Origin: Nocardioides sp. zg-DK7169
GTDB taxonomy: Bacteria; Actinomycetota; Actinomycetes; Propionibacteriales; Nocardioidaceae
Length of the DNA stretch: 64,000 nucleotides
Assembly (NCBI RefSeq): GCF_013155365.1
Contig: NZ_JABJRA010000002.1
Span: forward strand, 62,001-126,000
Direction: 5' to 3'
Below the pieces are notes generated by a model that saw only the letters and a list, made by a program, of their open reading frames with translations, ran no database searches and had not been told where the DNA came from. Within the stretch, counting starts at the first letter, position 1; each line of letters begins with the position of its first letter. The position numbers and the translations under genes were made by a program. Of the stretch, positions 51,758-62,936 are shown one piece after another.

Positions 51758-51944
51758 CACAGGTGTGACCTTTCCGGATCGTGGCACGCGCTGTGGTGCG
51801 TGGGACCGGTGTGGCTGAGGTGGCGAGCGGACTGTCTTTCACGCCACTTTGTCCCACCGATTGGGCCCGGCGGTTTGCCTGACGCACGTCAACGAAGCAA
51901 GGTGGGCCGCTGGCCACCGCTGTCTACCCGGAGCCGAAAACCCT

Positions 51945-52682
51945 GTGACTGAGCCCGTCAAGTCCGCCCCCAAGCACCGCGCCGCCCCCGCCCGACCGAG
52001 CACCGAGGTCCCCCGTCGGGCCCTGCGCGCGACGCTCCTCTACTCCACCCTCGCGGTCGCCGCCACCGGCGCGACCGTGGTCGGCGGCGTCCTGTCCAGC
52101 AATGGCGGCTCGAGCGCCGGGGGCAAGCTCGCCGCCACGTCCTTCAGCCAGGCCCTCGAGCCCGGCGTCGGGACCGATCCCGACACCGACACCCCGGCGG
52201 CCGCCGAGGCTCCCGAGACCGAGGCCGGCACCCCGACCGAGGCGGAGAGCGCTCCCGAGGCGCCCACCCGTCGTCCCGAGGTCTCCCGCTCCGACCGCCG
52301 CGAGGCGGCCGACCCGGCCAAGGAGGCCGTGCTGTCGGCGTCCGGCGGCGAGGCGATGACCCGCACCGAGGACCTCTCGGCGCAGGACCCGCGCACCATC
52401 GGTCGCTCCCTGCTCGGCGAGGCCGGCTTCTCCTCCGACCAGTGGGGCTGCCTGGACTCGCTGTGGACCCGCGAGTCGAACTGGACCGTCAACGCCGACA
52501 ACCCGACCTCGTCGGCGTACGGCATCCCGCAGGCGCTGCCCGGCTCGAAGATGGCCAGCGCCGGCGCCGACTGGGCCACCAACCCGGTCACCCAGATCCG
52601 CTGGGGCCTGGGCTACATCGCGGACCGCTACGGCAGCCCCTGCGGCGCCTGGGCGCACAGCGAGTCCTACGGCTGGTACTGA
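51945..52682 (+). CDS. Secreted/anchored transglycosylase-like cell-wall protein
   Basis: A 245-residue exported protein: a basic cytosolic start, one membrane segment (about 28-50), a low-complexity Ala/Pro/Glu linker (55-150) and a C-terminal domain of about 90 residues (WGCLDSLWTRESNWTVNADN, SSAYGIPQALPG, WATNPVTQIRWGLGYIADRYGSP, WAHSESYGWY) with the lysozyme-like fold of actinobacterial SLT/resuscitation-type enzymes. Glu near 176 is the probable catalytic residue. The 187-base leader after the phoH terminator has a possible GGTGG/CCACC hairpin at 51901-51918, but I see no recognisable c-di-AMP riboswitch. GTG 51945 gives the best signal. Confidence 0.8.
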   Translation: MTEPVKSAPKHRAAPARPSTEVPRRALRATLLYSTLAVAATGATVVGGVLSSNGGSSAGGKLAATSFSQALEPGVGTDPDTDTPAAAEAPETEAGTPTEAESAPEAPTRRPEVSRSDRREAADPAKEAVLSASGGEAMTRTEDLSAQDPRTIGRSLLGEAGFSSDQWGCLDSLWTRESNWTVNADNPTSSAYGIPQALPGSKMASAGADWATNPVTQIRWGLGYIADRYGSPCGAWAHSESYGWY

Positions 52683-52696
52683 GCCGCGGCACGCCC

Positions 52697-52712
52697 CGGC
52701 GCCGAGGCGCCG
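52697..52712. terminator. Small hairpin between transglycosylase and fumC genes
   Basis: CGGCGCC and GGCGCCG flank two bases in the 40-base gap between convergent stop codons. Confidence 0.35.
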
Positions 52713-52722
52713 AGGGCCCGCC

Positions 52723-54138
52723 TCAGGGGTGGGTCATCGACTCCACGTCGAGCGCCTCGTCGAGCTGCGCCTCGGTGAGCTCCTCGCGTTCGAGGTGGCC
52801 CAGCGCGATCACGGTCTCGCGGATCGTGGCACCGTCGGCGAGCGCCTTCTTGGCGACCTTGGCGGCCGCCTCGTAGCCGATGTGCTTGTTCAGCGGGGTG
52901 ACCACCGAGGGTGAGGACTCCGCGTAGGCGCGCATCCGCTCGGCGTTGGCGGTGATCCCCTCGACGGTGCGCTCGGCCAGCATCCGCGAGCAGGCGGCCA
53001 GCAGCCGCACGGACTCCAGCAGGTTGCGGGCGATGACCGGCATCGCGACATTGAGCTCGAAGCTCCCGCTCGCGCCGGCCACCGTCACCGTCGTGTCGTT
53101 GCCGATCACCTGGGCGCAGACCATCAGCGTGGCCTCGGGGAGCACCGGGTTGACCTTGCCCGGCATGATGCTCGACCCCGGCTGGAGGTCGGGGAGGTGG
53201 ATCTCCGCGAGCCCGGTGGTGGGGCCGGACGCCATCCAGCGCAGGTCGTTGCAGATCTTGGTCAGCCCGACCGCGTAGGTCTTCAGCGCACCGCTGAGCT
53301 CGACCAGGGAGTCGCGCGTGCCCTGGGCCTCGAAGTGGTTGCGCGCCTCGGTGAACGGCTGGCCGGTGCGCTCCGCGAGGACCGCGATCACCCGCTCGGC
53401 GAAGCCGGCGGGGGTGTTGATGCCGGTGCCGACCGCCGTGCCGCCGAGTGGCAGCTCGCGGACGCGGGGGAGCACCGACTCCAGGCGCTCCGCGGCGTAG
53501 CGCACGGTGGCGGCGTACCCGCCGAACTCCTGGCCGAGCATCACCGGGGTGGCGTCCATGAGGTGCGTGCGCCCGGACTTCACCAGCCCGGCGAACTCCA
53601 CGGCCTTGCGCTCCAGGGAGGAGCTGAGCGCGTCGAGCGCGGGGAACAGGTCCTCGATGACCGCCAGCGTCGCCGCCACGTGGATCGCGGTGGGGAAGGT
53701 GTCGTTGGAGGACTGGCTGGCGTTGACGTGGTCGTTGGGGTGCACCTCGGTGCCGGCGCGCGCGGCGAGGCTGGCGATCACCTCGTTGGCGTTCATGTTC
53801 GAGCTGGTGCCCGAGCCGGTCTGGAACACGTCGATGGGGAACGCGTCGTCGTGCTCGCCGGCGGCCACCGCGGTGGCGGCCTCGCCGATCGCGCGGGCGA
53901 CGTCGGCGTCGAGCACGCCGAGCTCGGCGTTCGTGGTGGCGGCGGCGGCCTTGACCAGCCCGATCGCGCGGATCAGGCGCGGTTCGAGCGGGGTGCCGCT
54001 GATCGGGAAGTTCTCCACCGCCCGCTGGGTCTGTGCGCGCCACAGCGCGTCGCGGGGGACGAGGACGTCGCCCATGGAGTCGTGCTCGGTGCGGAACTCC
54101 TGCTGGTCCGCCTGGCTGCTGCCCCGTTCGCTGGTCAC
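52723..54138 (-). CDS. fumC: Class II fumarate hydratase
   Basis: A 471-residue fumarase/aspartase-superfamily enzyme of the iron-free class. Signatures: [20 protein letters not shown] and [10 protein letters not shown] at the N-terminus, [30 protein letters not shown], and the catalytic SS loop [15 protein letters not shown] (near 322). GTG 54138 overlaps the stop of the upstream methyltransferase-like gene and also has TACCGT 7 bases upstream, so it may be read from two transcripts. Equivalent to Rv1098c. A class I fumarase is also encoded at 58.3-60 kb. Confidence 0.95.
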   Translation of the reverse strand: MTSERGSSQADQQEFRTEHDSMGDVLVPRDALWRAQTQRAVENFPISGTPLEPRLIRAIGLVKAAAATTNAELGVLDADVARAIGEAATAVAAGEHDDAFPIDVFQTGSGTSSNMNANEVIASLAARAGTEVHPNDHVNASQSSNDTFPTAIHVAATLAVIEDLFPALDALSSSLERKAVEFAGLVKSGRTHLMDATPVMLGQEFGGYAATVRYAAERLESVLPRVRELPLGGTAVGTGINTPAGFAERVIAVLAERTGQPFTEARNHFEAQGTRDSLVELSGALKTYAVGLTKICNDLRWMASGPTTGLAEIHLPDLQPGSSIMPGKVNPVLPEATLMVCAQVIGNDTTVTVAGASGSFELNVAMPVIARNLLESVRLLAACSRMLAERTVEGITANAERMRAYAESSPSVVTPLNKHIGYEAAAKVAKKALADGATIRETVIALGHLEREELTEAQLDEALDVESMTHP

Positions 54139-54818
54139 GCCTGGGACGGTACCCGGGCGACGTAGAGCCAATAGTGCTCCGCGCGGTCCTGCAGGACGAC
54201 GTCCAGCGGCTGCGGGTCGACCGCGCCGAAGACCGCCCGCATGGCCTCCTCGAGCGCGGGCTCCTCGGAGGCCGACCAGATCGCCGCGGCCCCGCCCGGG
54301 CGCAGCAGCGTGCGCAGGCGGGTCAGGAACGGCGTCTCGTAGAGCCCGGCGTTGGCGTCGTGCACCAGGTAGCCCGGGCCGTTGTCGACGTCGAGCAGCA
54401 CCAGGTCGTACGACGCGGGGCGCGCCTCCGCCAGGGCGACGGCGACGTCGGCGACCACCACCTGGAGGCGCTCGTCGGCGAGCACCGCGGGGCCGTGGGG
54501 GACGGTGCCGTCGCGCATCCAGTCGACGAGCGCCTGCTCGATCTCGACGACCACGCAGCGCCGGACCCGGCGGTCGGCCAGCACCCGGTGCGCGGTGAAG
54601 CCGAGCCCCAGGCCCCCGACGAGGACCTGCGCGGGCTCCTCCACGAGCGCCAGGCAGGCCGTCGCCAGCGCCTCCTCGGTGCTGGTCTCCTCGGTGTCCA
54701 TGACGAAGACGCCGTTCGCGCGCAGCTCCCAGACGACCGGGCCGTTCTCCTCGCGCCGCTCGCGCAGCACCAGCTCGCCGCGCTCGGACTCGGCGCGGGC
54801 CTTCTCGACGTACTCCAC
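54135..54818 (-). CDS. Spermine/spermidine-synthase-like methyltransferase-fold protein
   Basis: A 227-residue Rossmann protein: [17 protein letters not shown] (SAM/dcSAM-binding loop near 65-81), [43 protein letters not shown] and the late [10 protein letters not shown]. The fold is that of spermidine synthases, but the residues for polyamine binding are not clear; a role in polyamine or other methylation chemistry is possible. GTG 54818 has a GAGGA site upstream; no earlier start codon exists in frame before the divergent gene region. It overlaps fumC by four bases. Confidence 0.72.
   Translation of the reverse strand: MEYVEKARAESERGELVLRERREENGPVVWELRANGVFVMDTEETSTEEALATACLALVEEPAQVLVGGLGLGFTAHRVLADRRVRRCVVVEIEQALVDWMRDGTVPHGPAVLADERLQVVVADVAVALAEARPASYDLVLLDVDNGPGYLVHDANAGLYETPFLTRLRTLLRPGGAAAIWSASEEPALEEAMRAVFGAVDPQPLDVVLQDRAEHYWLYVARVPSQA
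54146..54151 (-). promoter_or_regulatory. -10 box, leaderless promoter of fumC inside the upstream gene
   Basis: TACCGT on the minus strand ends 7 bases before GTG 54138, within the last codons of the spermine-synthase-like gene. Confidence 0.45.
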
Positions 54819-54859
54819 AGGTCCATCCTCGGGGATGAGGATGACGGGCGCGGTCCTGG

Positions 54860-54883
54860 ATACCCCACAGCGTTCCCGAAACC
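54860..54883 (-). promoter_or_regulatory. Candidate stress-sigma promoter for the spermine-synthase-like/fumC operon
   Basis: On the minus strand GGTTT and GGGTAT are separated so that GNNT-N14-GGGTAT is met, the pattern known for Streptomyces SigB-type promoters. It lies about 42 bases upstream of GTG 54818. Confidence 0.45.
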
Positions 54884-54898
54884 CTTTGTGGAGGTCCG

Positions 54899-55612
54899 AT
54901 GAACGACAGTCCCAGCACCAAGGAGCGAGCCCAGGCTGCCGCCGGTACGGCGGTCGACGACGGCAAGCAGGTGGCCGGCACCGCCGCCGAGGAGGCACGT
55001 GCGGTGGCCTCGGAGGCCGCCGGTCAGGCGCGCCGGGTCCTCGACGACGCGGTCTCCCAGGCCAGCGAGCAGTCGAAGACCCAGCAGGCCCGCCTCGCCG
55101 AGACCCTGCGCGGACTGGCCGACGACCTGGGGAAGATGGCGGACGGCGGCGAGCCGGGTCTGGCCACGAGCGTCGCCAAGGAGGTCGCCGACCGCGCACG
55201 CAGCGCCGGCTCCTACCTGGAGGACCACGAGCCGAGCGAGCTGCTCGACGAGGCCCGCCGTTTCGCACGGCGCCGCCCGGGCGTGTTCCTGCTCGGGTCG
55301 CTCGCCGCCGGCGTCGTCGCCGGGCGGCTGCTGCGCGGTGCCGCCGACGGCATCGCCGCTGCCGAGGGCACCGGCGCGCCGGTGCCGCTCGAGGGCGGCG
55401 CGGCGGGCGAGGTGGGCTCGGCACCGACCGGGCGGCCCTACGTCGCGGGCGACCCGATGCTCGACGACGTCTCCGCGACCGACGACCCGCTGGTGCCCGG
55501 AGGTCCGGCGCAGTCGGGCGCGCCGCGGACCACCGCGATGGGCTCCGGCCCGGAGATGGGCTACGGCGAGCGCGGACCCGGTGAGCCGTCCGGCGAGCGG
55601 GGCGTGCAGTGA
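54899..55612 (+). CDS. Ala/Glu-rich membrane protein, first gene of stress module 2
   Basis: A 237-residue protein I cannot place in a named family. Residues 1-115 are helical and rich in Ala, Glu, Gln and Arg with LEA-like repeats ([19 protein letters not shown]); a membrane segment follows (about 135-155, [17 protein letters not shown]), then a long acidic/Gly/Pro disordered tail. It overlaps the next gene (a holin-X protein) by four bases and has a strong GGAGG site. The build resembles a general-stress protectant. Confidence 0.6.
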   Translation: MNDSPSTKERAQAAAGTAVDDGKQVAGTAAEEARAVASEAAGQARRVLDDAVSQASEQSKTQQARLAETLRGLADDLGKMADGGEPGLATSVAKEVADRARSAGSYLEDHEPSELLDEARRFARRRPGVFLLGSLAAGVVAGRLLRGAADGIAAAEGTGAPVPLEGGAAGEVGSAPTGRPYVAGDPMLDDVSATDDPLVPGGPAQSGAPRTTAMGSGPEMGYGERGPGEPSGERGVQ

Positions 55613-56088
55613 GCGGGCCCGTCCAACCGTCGGTCCCGCCGCCGGAGCACCCGCCCGGGTTCGCAGACCCGCTGGCGTCCGGCTCGGCCCCGGTCGACGC
55701 CGCACCACGGGGGGAGCGCAGCCTCGGTGACATCGTCAGCGACGTCACCAGCGACATCTCCACCCTGGTCAAGCAGGAGCTCGAGCTGGCCAAGACCGAG
55801 CTCAAGCAGGAGATGGCCCAGGCGGGGAAGGGCGCCGGCCTGCTCGGGGGCGCCGGCGTGGCCGGTCACCTGCTGCTGATCTGGGTGTCGGTCACCCTGA
55901 CCGTCGTCCTGGACTCCTGGATGCCGCTGTGGGTCGCGGCGCTGATCGTGACCGTCCTGTGGGCGGTGGTCGCCGCCGTGCTCGCCGTGGTCGGTCGCAA
56001 GGCCCTGAAGGAGAGCAACCCCCAGCTGCCCACGACGCAGCGCACACTGAAGGAGGACGCCCAATGGGCAACCGCACAGAAGAGCTGA
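55609..56088 (+). CDS. Phage-holin-like membrane protein (Actinobacteriota holin-X), module 2
   Basis: A 159-residue paralogue of the holin-X protein at 13.2 kb: SDISTLVKQELELAKTELKQ (cytosolic amphipathic helix, near 50-70) followed by two membrane helices (about 77-97 and 104-126). A Pro-rich N-terminus is added. GTG 55609 overlaps the preceding stop, and the 3' end overlaps the next gene by 25 bases. Confidence 0.78.
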   Translation: MSGPVQPSVPPPEHPPGFADPLASGSAPVDAAPRGERSLGDIVSDVTSDISTLVKQELELAKTELKQEMAQAGKGAGLLGGAGVAGHLLLIWVSVTLTVVLDSWMPLWVAALIVTVLWAVVAAVLAVVGRKALKESNPQLPTTQRTLKEDAQWATAQKS

Positions 56089-56630
56089 GCACCGACATCG
56101 CCGGCACCCGCCAGACGCTGGCCCAGGACCTCGACGAGCTCCAGGACCGGGTCAGCCCGTCGGCCGTCGTCGCGCGCCGCAAGGCAGCGGCACGCAACCG
56201 GGTCCTCGGCGTGCGGGACCGCGTCATGGGCACGGCGTCCCAGGCCCGCGAGAGCACCGGCGGCGCCGCCAGCGGCGCGAAGGACACCGTGCGTGACACG
56301 GCGTCCTCGGCCGCGGGCGCCGCGCAGGACCGCTACGAGGGCAGCCCGCTGGGCGCCGGGCTGGTCGCGTTCGGCCTCGGCATGGTGATCGCGGGGATGA
56401 TCCCGGCCAGCCGGGCCGAGGCGAGCGCCGCGTCGTCCGCCCTCGACCAGGGCCGCCCGCTGCTCGATCAGGCCAAGTCGGTCGGTCAGGACGTTGCCTC
56501 GGGTGTGCAGGAGACCGCCACGGAGGCCGCACAGCAGGTGAAGGAGTCCGCGATGGGCTCCGCCGGCAGGGTCCAGGAGGAGGGCCGCTCGGCGGTCGGC
56601 GACGTCCAGTCGTCGGCCAAGAGCGAATGA
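56064..56630 (+). CDS. DUF3618 domain-containing protein with LEA-like tail, module 2
   Basis: A 188-residue protein beginning with the DUF3618 motif (ELSTDIAGTRQTLAQDLDEL then QDRVSPSAVVARRKAAA), a membrane-spanning or membrane-touching stretch near 105-120 (AGLVAFGLGMVIAGMI), and flanking Ala/Gln-rich amphipathic segments (QARESTGGAASGAKDTVRDT). It continues the holin-X, DUF3618 order also seen at 13.2-13.9 kb. AAGGAGGA precedes ATG 56064. Function unknown. Confidence 0.77.
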   Translation: MGNRTEELSTDIAGTRQTLAQDLDELQDRVSPSAVVARRKAAARNRVLGVRDRVMGTASQARESTGGAASGAKDTVRDTASSAAGAAQDRYEGSPLGAGLVAFGLGMVIAGMIPASRAEASAASSALDQGRPLLDQAKSVGQDVASGVQETATEAAQQVKESAMGSAGRVQEEGRSAVGDVQSSAKSE

Positions 56631-56676
56631 CGGGTACTGGCTACCGGTCAGCACGCGTACACGAGAAGGAGGCCCG

Positions 56677-56880
56677 ATGACGGGCAAGGACGACACGAAC
56701 GAGCAGAGCGAGGGACAGGTCTCCGAGGTCGCCTCGATGGACCCGGCGGAGGCGGACACCCCGATCTCCGACGACCAGGGCGTCGCCGGGAACCCGGAGG
56801 CCGAAGGGGCCATCGAGGATGGTCAGGACGCCGGTCCCAACGGCAAGCCGGGCGGGAACGTGGAGTCCAACCGCACCTGA
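56677..56880 (+). CDS. Small acidic protein closing stress module 2
   Basis: A 67-residue, very acidic hydrophilic protein (MTGKDDTNEQSEGQVSEVAS at the start) without cysteines or hydrophobic segments. An AAGGAGG site lies nine bases before the ATG. A GGGTAC (56632-56637), the -10 form used by stress sigma factors, lies 40 bases upstream but lacks a clear -35. A strong terminator follows. Function unknown; probably intrinsically disordered. Confidence 0.6.
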   Translation: MTGKDDTNEQSEGQVSEVASMDPAEADTPISDDQGVAGNPEAEGAIEDGQDAGPNGKPGGNVESNRT

Positions 56881-56900
56881 TCCGCACCGCGGATCACCGT

Positions 56901-56936
56901 GGGGGCACGCCTCTTCCAGAGGGGAGGCGTGCCCCC
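56901..56936. terminator. Bidirectional hairpin terminator after stress module 2
   Basis: GGGGGCACGCCTC (56901-56913) and GAGGCGTGCCCCC (56924-56936) form a perfect 13-bp stem with a 10-base loop between the convergent small acidic gene and the MFS gene. Confidence 0.75.
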
Positions 56937-56968
56937 CGGCCGTTGTCGTGCAGACGGCGGTGGAGGGC

Positions 56969-58183
56969 TCAGGTCCGGTCGCTGAGCTGCGGGTCCCCAG
57001 CGCTCTGCGGACGGGGCCTGGCGGCGGGCGCCAGGAAGGCCGCCAGGAGCACCACGACCATGGGCGCCAGCAACGCGTTCCGGAGCCCGACGGCGTCTCC
57101 CAGCAGTCCGAGCGCGGGAGGGCCGACCAGGAAGGCCAGGTAGCCGACGCTGGACACCAGCGAGACGCGGGCCGCGGCGTTCGGGCCCGAGTCCGCGGCG
57201 GCCGAGAGTGCCAGCGGAAAGCCGAGAGAGGCGCCCAGGCCCCAGAAGACCACCGCCAGTCCGGCGACGAGCTGGTGGTCGACCACGGAGACCAGCAGCA
57301 GCCCGACAGCGGCACATGCCGCGCTCGCGGCCAGCACGCGGCTGCGGCCGAAGGCCTGGACCACACGGGCACCGCTGAACCGCCCGGCCATCATCGAGGC
57401 GGCGAAGACGGCGTAGACGACCGACCCGAGCGCCGCGTCGAAGCCGTGGCCGTCCACCATGATGAGCGGCAGCCAGTCGTTCGCGGTCCCCTCCGCCAAG
57501 GCGAGGGCCAGGACGAGGGCACCGATCAGGAGCAGGCGGGAGTCCTTCCACAGCGTGGGCCCGGCGGACGCGCCCGTGACCGCCTGGGCGGGCTGCCCGG
57601 CACCGCGTGGCGACTGCCCGGTCCGGGGCTCCAGCTCGCGGATGCTCGCCGCGAAGGCCAGCAGGGTCGCGGCTCCGATGATCAGCAGGTGCGCGACCAC
57701 GGAGAAGTCCAGGGCGGTGAAGGCGATGCCGGCGACCGCCCCCACCAGCGTGCCGAGGCTGAAGAACCCGTGGAACAGAGGCAGGAACGGCTTCCCGACG
57801 ATCCGCTCCACCTCGGCGCCCTCCACGTTCAGCGCCACCTCGCTGGACCCCATGCCCAACCCGAAGAACCCGAGCCCGGTCGCGACCAGGAGCGGTGACG
57901 CGGACCAGGCGCCCAGGCCGATCAGCGGCATGCTCACCACGACGCTGGCGGTGCCGGCGGCAACGACCCGCCGAGCTCCGAGACGCAGCACCAGCGGGCC
58001 GCTGGACAAGATGCCGATCATCGACCCCGCCGACAGGCCGAAGAGCACCCAGCCCATCTCTGCGGTCGAGGCGTCGAGCAGGTCCCGGATCGCCGGGGTG
58101 CGGGTCACCCAGGACGCGATCCCCAGTCCGGGGATGAAGAACAGGGCGTAGAGCGCGAACCTGCGCCGACGGACGCTGGACAT
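56969..58183 (-). CDS. MFS transporter (YbjJ-like)
   Basis: A 404-residue major-facilitator protein with 12 predicted helices. It begins RRRRFALYALFFIPGLGIASWVTRTPAIRD in overlapping parts, the start typical of YbjJ-type sugar or metabolite exporters, and has GMGSSEVALNVEGAEVER after helix 4 and an intact inverted second half. Ligand unknown. A GAAGGG site precedes ATG 58183. No regulator is next to it. A hairpin at 58214-58259 separates it from fumA. Confidence 0.8.
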   Translation of the reverse strand: MSSVRRRRFALYALFFIPGLGIASWVTRTPAIRDLLDASTAEMGWVLFGLSAGSMIGILSSGPLVLRLGARRVVAAGTASVVVSMPLIGLGAWSASPLLVATGLGFFGLGMGSSEVALNVEGAEVERIVGKPFLPLFHGFFSLGTLVGAVAGIAFTALDFSVVAHLLIIGAATLLAFAASIRELEPRTGQSPRGAGQPAQAVTGASAGPTLWKDSRLLLIGALVLALALAEGTANDWLPLIMVDGHGFDAALGSVVYAVFAASMMAGRFSGARVVQAFGRSRVLAASAACAAVGLLLVSVVDHQLVAGLAVVFWGLGASLGFPLALSAAADSGPNAAARVSLVSSVGYLAFLVGPPALGLLGDAVGLRNALLAPMVVVLLAAFLAPAARPRPQSAGDPQLSDRT

Positions 58184-58213
58184 GTGTCAGCCCTTCACGA
58201 GCGTACGAACGTG

Positions 58214-58259
58214 CGTGGGCACCGCCGTGGGTGTCGGCGACGCGATGGCGATGCCCACG
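58214..58259. terminator. Imperfect hairpin between fumA stop and MFS start
   Basis: CGTGGGCACCGCC (58214-58226) and GGCGATGCCCACG (58247-58259) pair with one mismatch around 20 bases. It would end the fumA transcript (minus strand) and could insulate the MFS gene. Confidence 0.4.
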
Positions 58260-58273
58260 GCTCGGCGCGTGCG

Positions 58274-59959
<1,686 letters not shown>

Positions 59960-59967
59960 GAGCAGGG

Positions 59968-59973
59968 AGGATA
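59968..59973 (-). promoter_or_regulatory. -10 box, leaderless promoter of fumA
   Basis: TATCCT on the minus strand ends 8 bases before GTG 59959; it lies inside the extra codons of the longer alternative frame. Confidence 0.45.
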
Positions 59974-60063
59974 CCGCTTCGCGGGCCACGGCCCGGGCCG
60001 GGCGACGCACCCGGCCCGAGCGCGAGTAGCCTGCGTGACAGGCATCACTGCGAGGTGAGGCCG

Positions 60064-60081
60064 GGTCCGCATGCGCGGACC
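60064..60081 (+). promoter_or_regulatory. Hairpin in the leader of the solute-binding gene
   Basis: GGTCCGC and GCGGACC pair around ATGC just ahead of the AAGGAGGT ribosome binding site (60089-60096). It may influence translation; no known riboswitch is recognised. Confidence 0.35.
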
Positions 60082-60102
60082 GACTCTCAAGGAGGTCCCA
60101 CC

Positions 60103-61227
60103 GTGAAGTTCCGACCGGTCGTCGCGTCGCTCGCGACCTTGGCCACGATGACGGCGCTGGCTGCGTGCGCGCCGCCGTCCGACGACGACGACAACAAGGA
60201 CGACGGTGGGTCCAGCGCCGCGACCGCCACCTCCGCGGAGGACCTCGGCGGGATGGAGGCGCTCGTCGAGGCCGCCCAGGAGGAGGGCGAGCTCAACGTC
60301 ATCGCCGTGCCCCCGACGTGGGCCAACTACGGCGAGATCATCTCGACGTTCGAGAAGAAGTACGACATCAAGGTCAACTCCGCGCAGCCGGATGGCGACA
60401 GTCAGGACGAGATCAACGCCGCCGTGCAGCTCGCGGGCACCGACCGCGCGCCCGACGTCTTCGACCTCGCGCAGTCGGTGGCGCTGGCCAACACCGAGAT
60501 GTTCGCCGAGTACCGGGTCGACACCTGGGACACCGTCCCCGAGGAGTTCAAGGCCGGCGACGGTACCTGGGTCAACGACTACGGCGGCTTCATGTCGATC
60601 GGGTACGACGCGAGCAAGGTGCCCGCCATCACCTCCTTGGACGACCTCCTCGAGCCGGAGTTCAAGGGCAAGGTCGCACTCAACGGAGACCCGACCGAGG
60701 CGGGCGCCGCGTTCAGCGGCGTGCTCATGGCCTCGGTCGCCAACGGCGGCTCCGCCGACGACATCGCGCCCGGCGTGGAGTTCTTCGCCGCGCTCAAGAA
60801 GGCCGGTAACTTCCTCCCGGTCGACCCCACACCGGCCACGATCGCCTCGGGCCAGACCCCTGTCGTCATCGACTGGGACTACCTCAACGCCGTCGAGTCG
60901 CAGAACCTCGACGACTGGGAGGTGTTCGTGCCCGAGGAGGCGCCGGTCGCCGGCTACTACTTCCAGGCGATCAACGCCGACGCCCCGCACCCCGCGGCGG
61001 CGCGCCTGTGGCAGGAGTTCCTCTACAGCGACGAGGGCCAGAACCTCTGGCTGGCCGGCGGCGCCCGGCCGGTGCGCGCCGAGGCGATGGCCGAGGCGGG
61101 CACGATCGACGCCGAGCTGTACGACGCACTGCCGCCCGTCACCGGTGACCCCGTGATCGCCACCAACGAGCAGACCGAGGAGATGGCGGCCTACCTCTCC
61201 GAGAACTGGGCGAAGGCCATCGGCTGA
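60103..61227 (+). CDS. ABC transporter solute-binding lipoprotein (AfuA/PotD-like)
   Basis: A 374-residue periplasm-type lipoprotein: signal [21 protein letters not shown] with a canonical LAAC lipobox, an Asp-rich linker, then a type II binding-protein fold ([62 protein letters not shown]). It resembles binding proteins of the Fe3+/spermidine/aminoethylphosphonate cluster, but the ligand residues do not identify the substrate by eye. A perfect AAGGAGGT precedes GTG 60103. First gene of a four-gene importer operon. Confidence 0.82.
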   Translation: MKFRPVVASLATLATMTALAACAPPSDDDDNKDDGGSSAATATSAEDLGGMEALVEAAQEEGELNVIAVPPTWANYGEIISTFEKKYDIKVNSAQPDGDSQDEINAAVQLAGTDRAPDVFDLAQSVALANTEMFAEYRVDTWDTVPEEFKAGDGTWVNDYGGFMSIGYDASKVPAITSLDDLLEPEFKGKVALNGDPTEAGAAFSGVLMASVANGGSADDIAPGVEFFAALKKAGNFLPVDPTPATIASGQTPVVIDWDYLNAVESQNLDDWEVFVPEEAPVAGYYFQAINADAPHPAAARLWQEFLYSDEGQNLWLAGGARPVRAEAMAEAGTIDAELYDALPPVTGDPVIATNEQTEEMAAYLSENWAKAIG

Positions 61228-61228
61228 G

Positions 61229-62137
61229 GTGAGCGCTCTCGCGCCCACGGCGGCACCCGGGACGGCGAAGTCGTCGCGCCGGCCGGGCCCGCGCCTGCGC
61301 GTGGGCCCGGCCATCGGGCTGGTGCCGTTCCTGGCCTTCATCGGCGTCTTCCTGCTGGTGCCCACCGTGACCGTGGCGGTGGGCGCCTTCCAGGACGAGT
61401 CCGGTGCCTTCTCGACCGAGAAGGTGTCCGCGCTCTTCGAGGAGACCGCGCTTCGCGCGCTGCGTCAGAGCCTCCTGCTCTCGACGTTCTCGGCCGCGCT
61501 GGGCGCGGTGCTCGGCGCAGTGTTGGCCTACCTCATCCTGGCCGCGCCCCCGTCCAGCCTGGTACGCCGCCTGGCGACGGCCGTCTGCGGTGTCCTCGCC
61601 CAGTTCGGCGGGGTCACGCTCGCCTTCGCATGGATCGCCACGCTGGGCTTCGGTGGCCTGCTGACCGACCTGCTCGCCGACCTCTTCGGCCTCGACGCCA
61701 CCGGCTCGGGCTGGCTCTACGAGCTGCCCGGCCTGGTGCTCGTCTACACCTACTTCCAGATCCCGCTGATGGTGATCGTCTTCCTCCCCGCGCTCGAGGG
61801 GCTGCGCCCGCAGTGGCGCGAGGCGGCGGTCGGGCTGGGGGCGAACACCTGGCAGTACTGGACCAAGGTCGCCGTACCGCTGCTGCGCCCGGCGTTCCTC
61901 GGCTCCGCGCTGCTGCTGTTCGCCAACGCGTTCGCCGCCTACGCCACAGCCGCCGCGCTGGTCAGCCAGGGCGCCCCGATCACTCCGCTGCTGATCCGCT
62001 CGGCGCTGAGCAGCGAGATCATCCTCGGGCAGGCCAACTTCGCCTACGCGCTCGCGCTGCAGATGGTCGTGGTCGTGGCGGTCGTGATGGGGCTGTACGC
62101 CTGGCTGCTGCGCCGTACCTCGCGGTGGCTGGGATGA
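61229..62137 (+). CDS. ABC transporter permease 1 of the solute importer
   Basis: A 302-residue permease with about six helices; the EAA loop reads LRPQWREAAVGLGANTWQYWTKVAVPLL (near 190-217 in two pieces). The N-terminal 30 residues are cytosolic and basic. It is of the CysTWA/PotB-type permease class. GTG 61229 follows the binding-protein stop by one base and its 3' end overlaps permease 2 (ATGA), so the system is translated as a block. Confidence 0.85.
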   Translation: MSALAPTAAPGTAKSSRRPGPRLRVGPAIGLVPFLAFIGVFLLVPTVTVAVGAFQDESGAFSTEKVSALFEETALRALRQSLLLSTFSAALGAVLGAVLAYLILAAPPSSLVRRLATAVCGVLAQFGGVTLAFAWIATLGFGGLLTDLLADLFGLDATGSGWLYELPGLVLVYTYFQIPLMVIVFLPALEGLRPQWREAAVGLGANTWQYWTKVAVPLLRPAFLGSALLLFANAFAAYATAAALVSQGAPITPLLIRSALSSEIILGQANFAYALALQMVVVVAVVMGLYAWLLRRTSRWLG

Positions 62138-62934
62138 GCGGCGCGCTGCCGGGCACCGGCACGGGGCGGCGGGTCTGGAACGTGACGCGGGGCCTGCTGC
62201 TGCTCTGCTTCGGTGTCTTCTTCGCCCTGCCGATGCTGGCCCTGCTGGACTTCAGCACGAAGGTCCCGGGCACCGAGGAGCGCACCGGAGAGGCCTGGTC
62301 GCAGCTGTTGCGCGACCCCGCGATGACCGACGCGATCACCACCTCGCTGCTGCTCGCCGGGCTGACGGTCGTCGGCATGCTCGTGCTGCTGGTGCCGACG
62401 ATGGTGTGGGTGCGCCTGCGGGTGCCACGTGCCTCCCGGCTGGTGGAGTTCCTCTGCCTGCTGCCGCTGACCATCCCCGCCCTGGTCATCGTCGTGGGCA
62501 TCAAGAACGTCTACGCCTGGGTGAACTACCTGATCGGCGACTCCGCGCTCACCTTGACCTTCCTCTACGTCGTGCTGGTGCTTCCCTATGCCTACCGGGC
62601 GCTGGACTCGGCGCTGTCCTCCATCGACACCACCACCCTGGCCGAGGCGGCGCGCTCGCTCGGCGCGAGCTGGTTCACGGTGATCGTGCGGGTGGTGCTG
62701 CCGAACATCTGGCCGGGCGTGGTCAACGCGGCGTTCATCTCCGTCGCCCTGGTGCTGGGCGAGTTCACCGTCGCCTCACTGCTGAACTACGACACCCTGC
62801 CGGTCGTCATCGTGCTCCTCGGCAAGAGCGACGCGCCGCTGTCGATGGCGGCGGCGCTCGGCTCCATCATTTTCGCAGCGCTCCTGCTGCTCGTCATGTC
62901 GGTGCTCGACCGCCGACGCTCCACCCGGAGGTGA
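62134..62934 (+). CDS. ABC transporter permease 2 of the solute importer
   Basis: A 266-residue permease with six helices and the EAA loop TLAEAARSLGASWFTVIVRVVLPNIWPGV (near 168-196 in two pieces). It pairs with permease 1 as a heterodimer, as in PotBC-type importers. ATG 62134 overlaps the upstream stop, and the ATPase begins two bases after its own stop. Confidence 0.87.
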   Translation: MSGALPGTGTGRRVWNVTRGLLLLCFGVFFALPMLALLDFSTKVPGTEERTGEAWSQLLRDPAMTDAITTSLLLAGLTVVGMLVLLVPTMVWVRLRVPRASRLVEFLCLLPLTIPALVIVVGIKNVYAWVNYLIGDSALTLTFLYVVLVLPYAYRALDSALSSIDTTTLAEAARSLGASWFTVIVRVVLPNIWPGVVNAAFISVALVLGEFTVASLLNYDTLPVVIVLLGKSDAPLSMAAALGSIIFAALLLLVMSVLDRRRSTRR

Positions 62935-62936
62935 GC

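Noticed and set aside
51758..51944. c-di-AMP riboswitch before the transglycosylase gene
   Set aside because: Actinobacterial cell-wall hydrolase genes often carry one, so I looked for the conserved blocks, but did not find them. A covariance-model search would be decisive.
58200..58216. GCGTACGAACGTGCGTG as a second SOS box
   Set aside because: It lacks the palindromic TCGAAC/GTTCGA halves.
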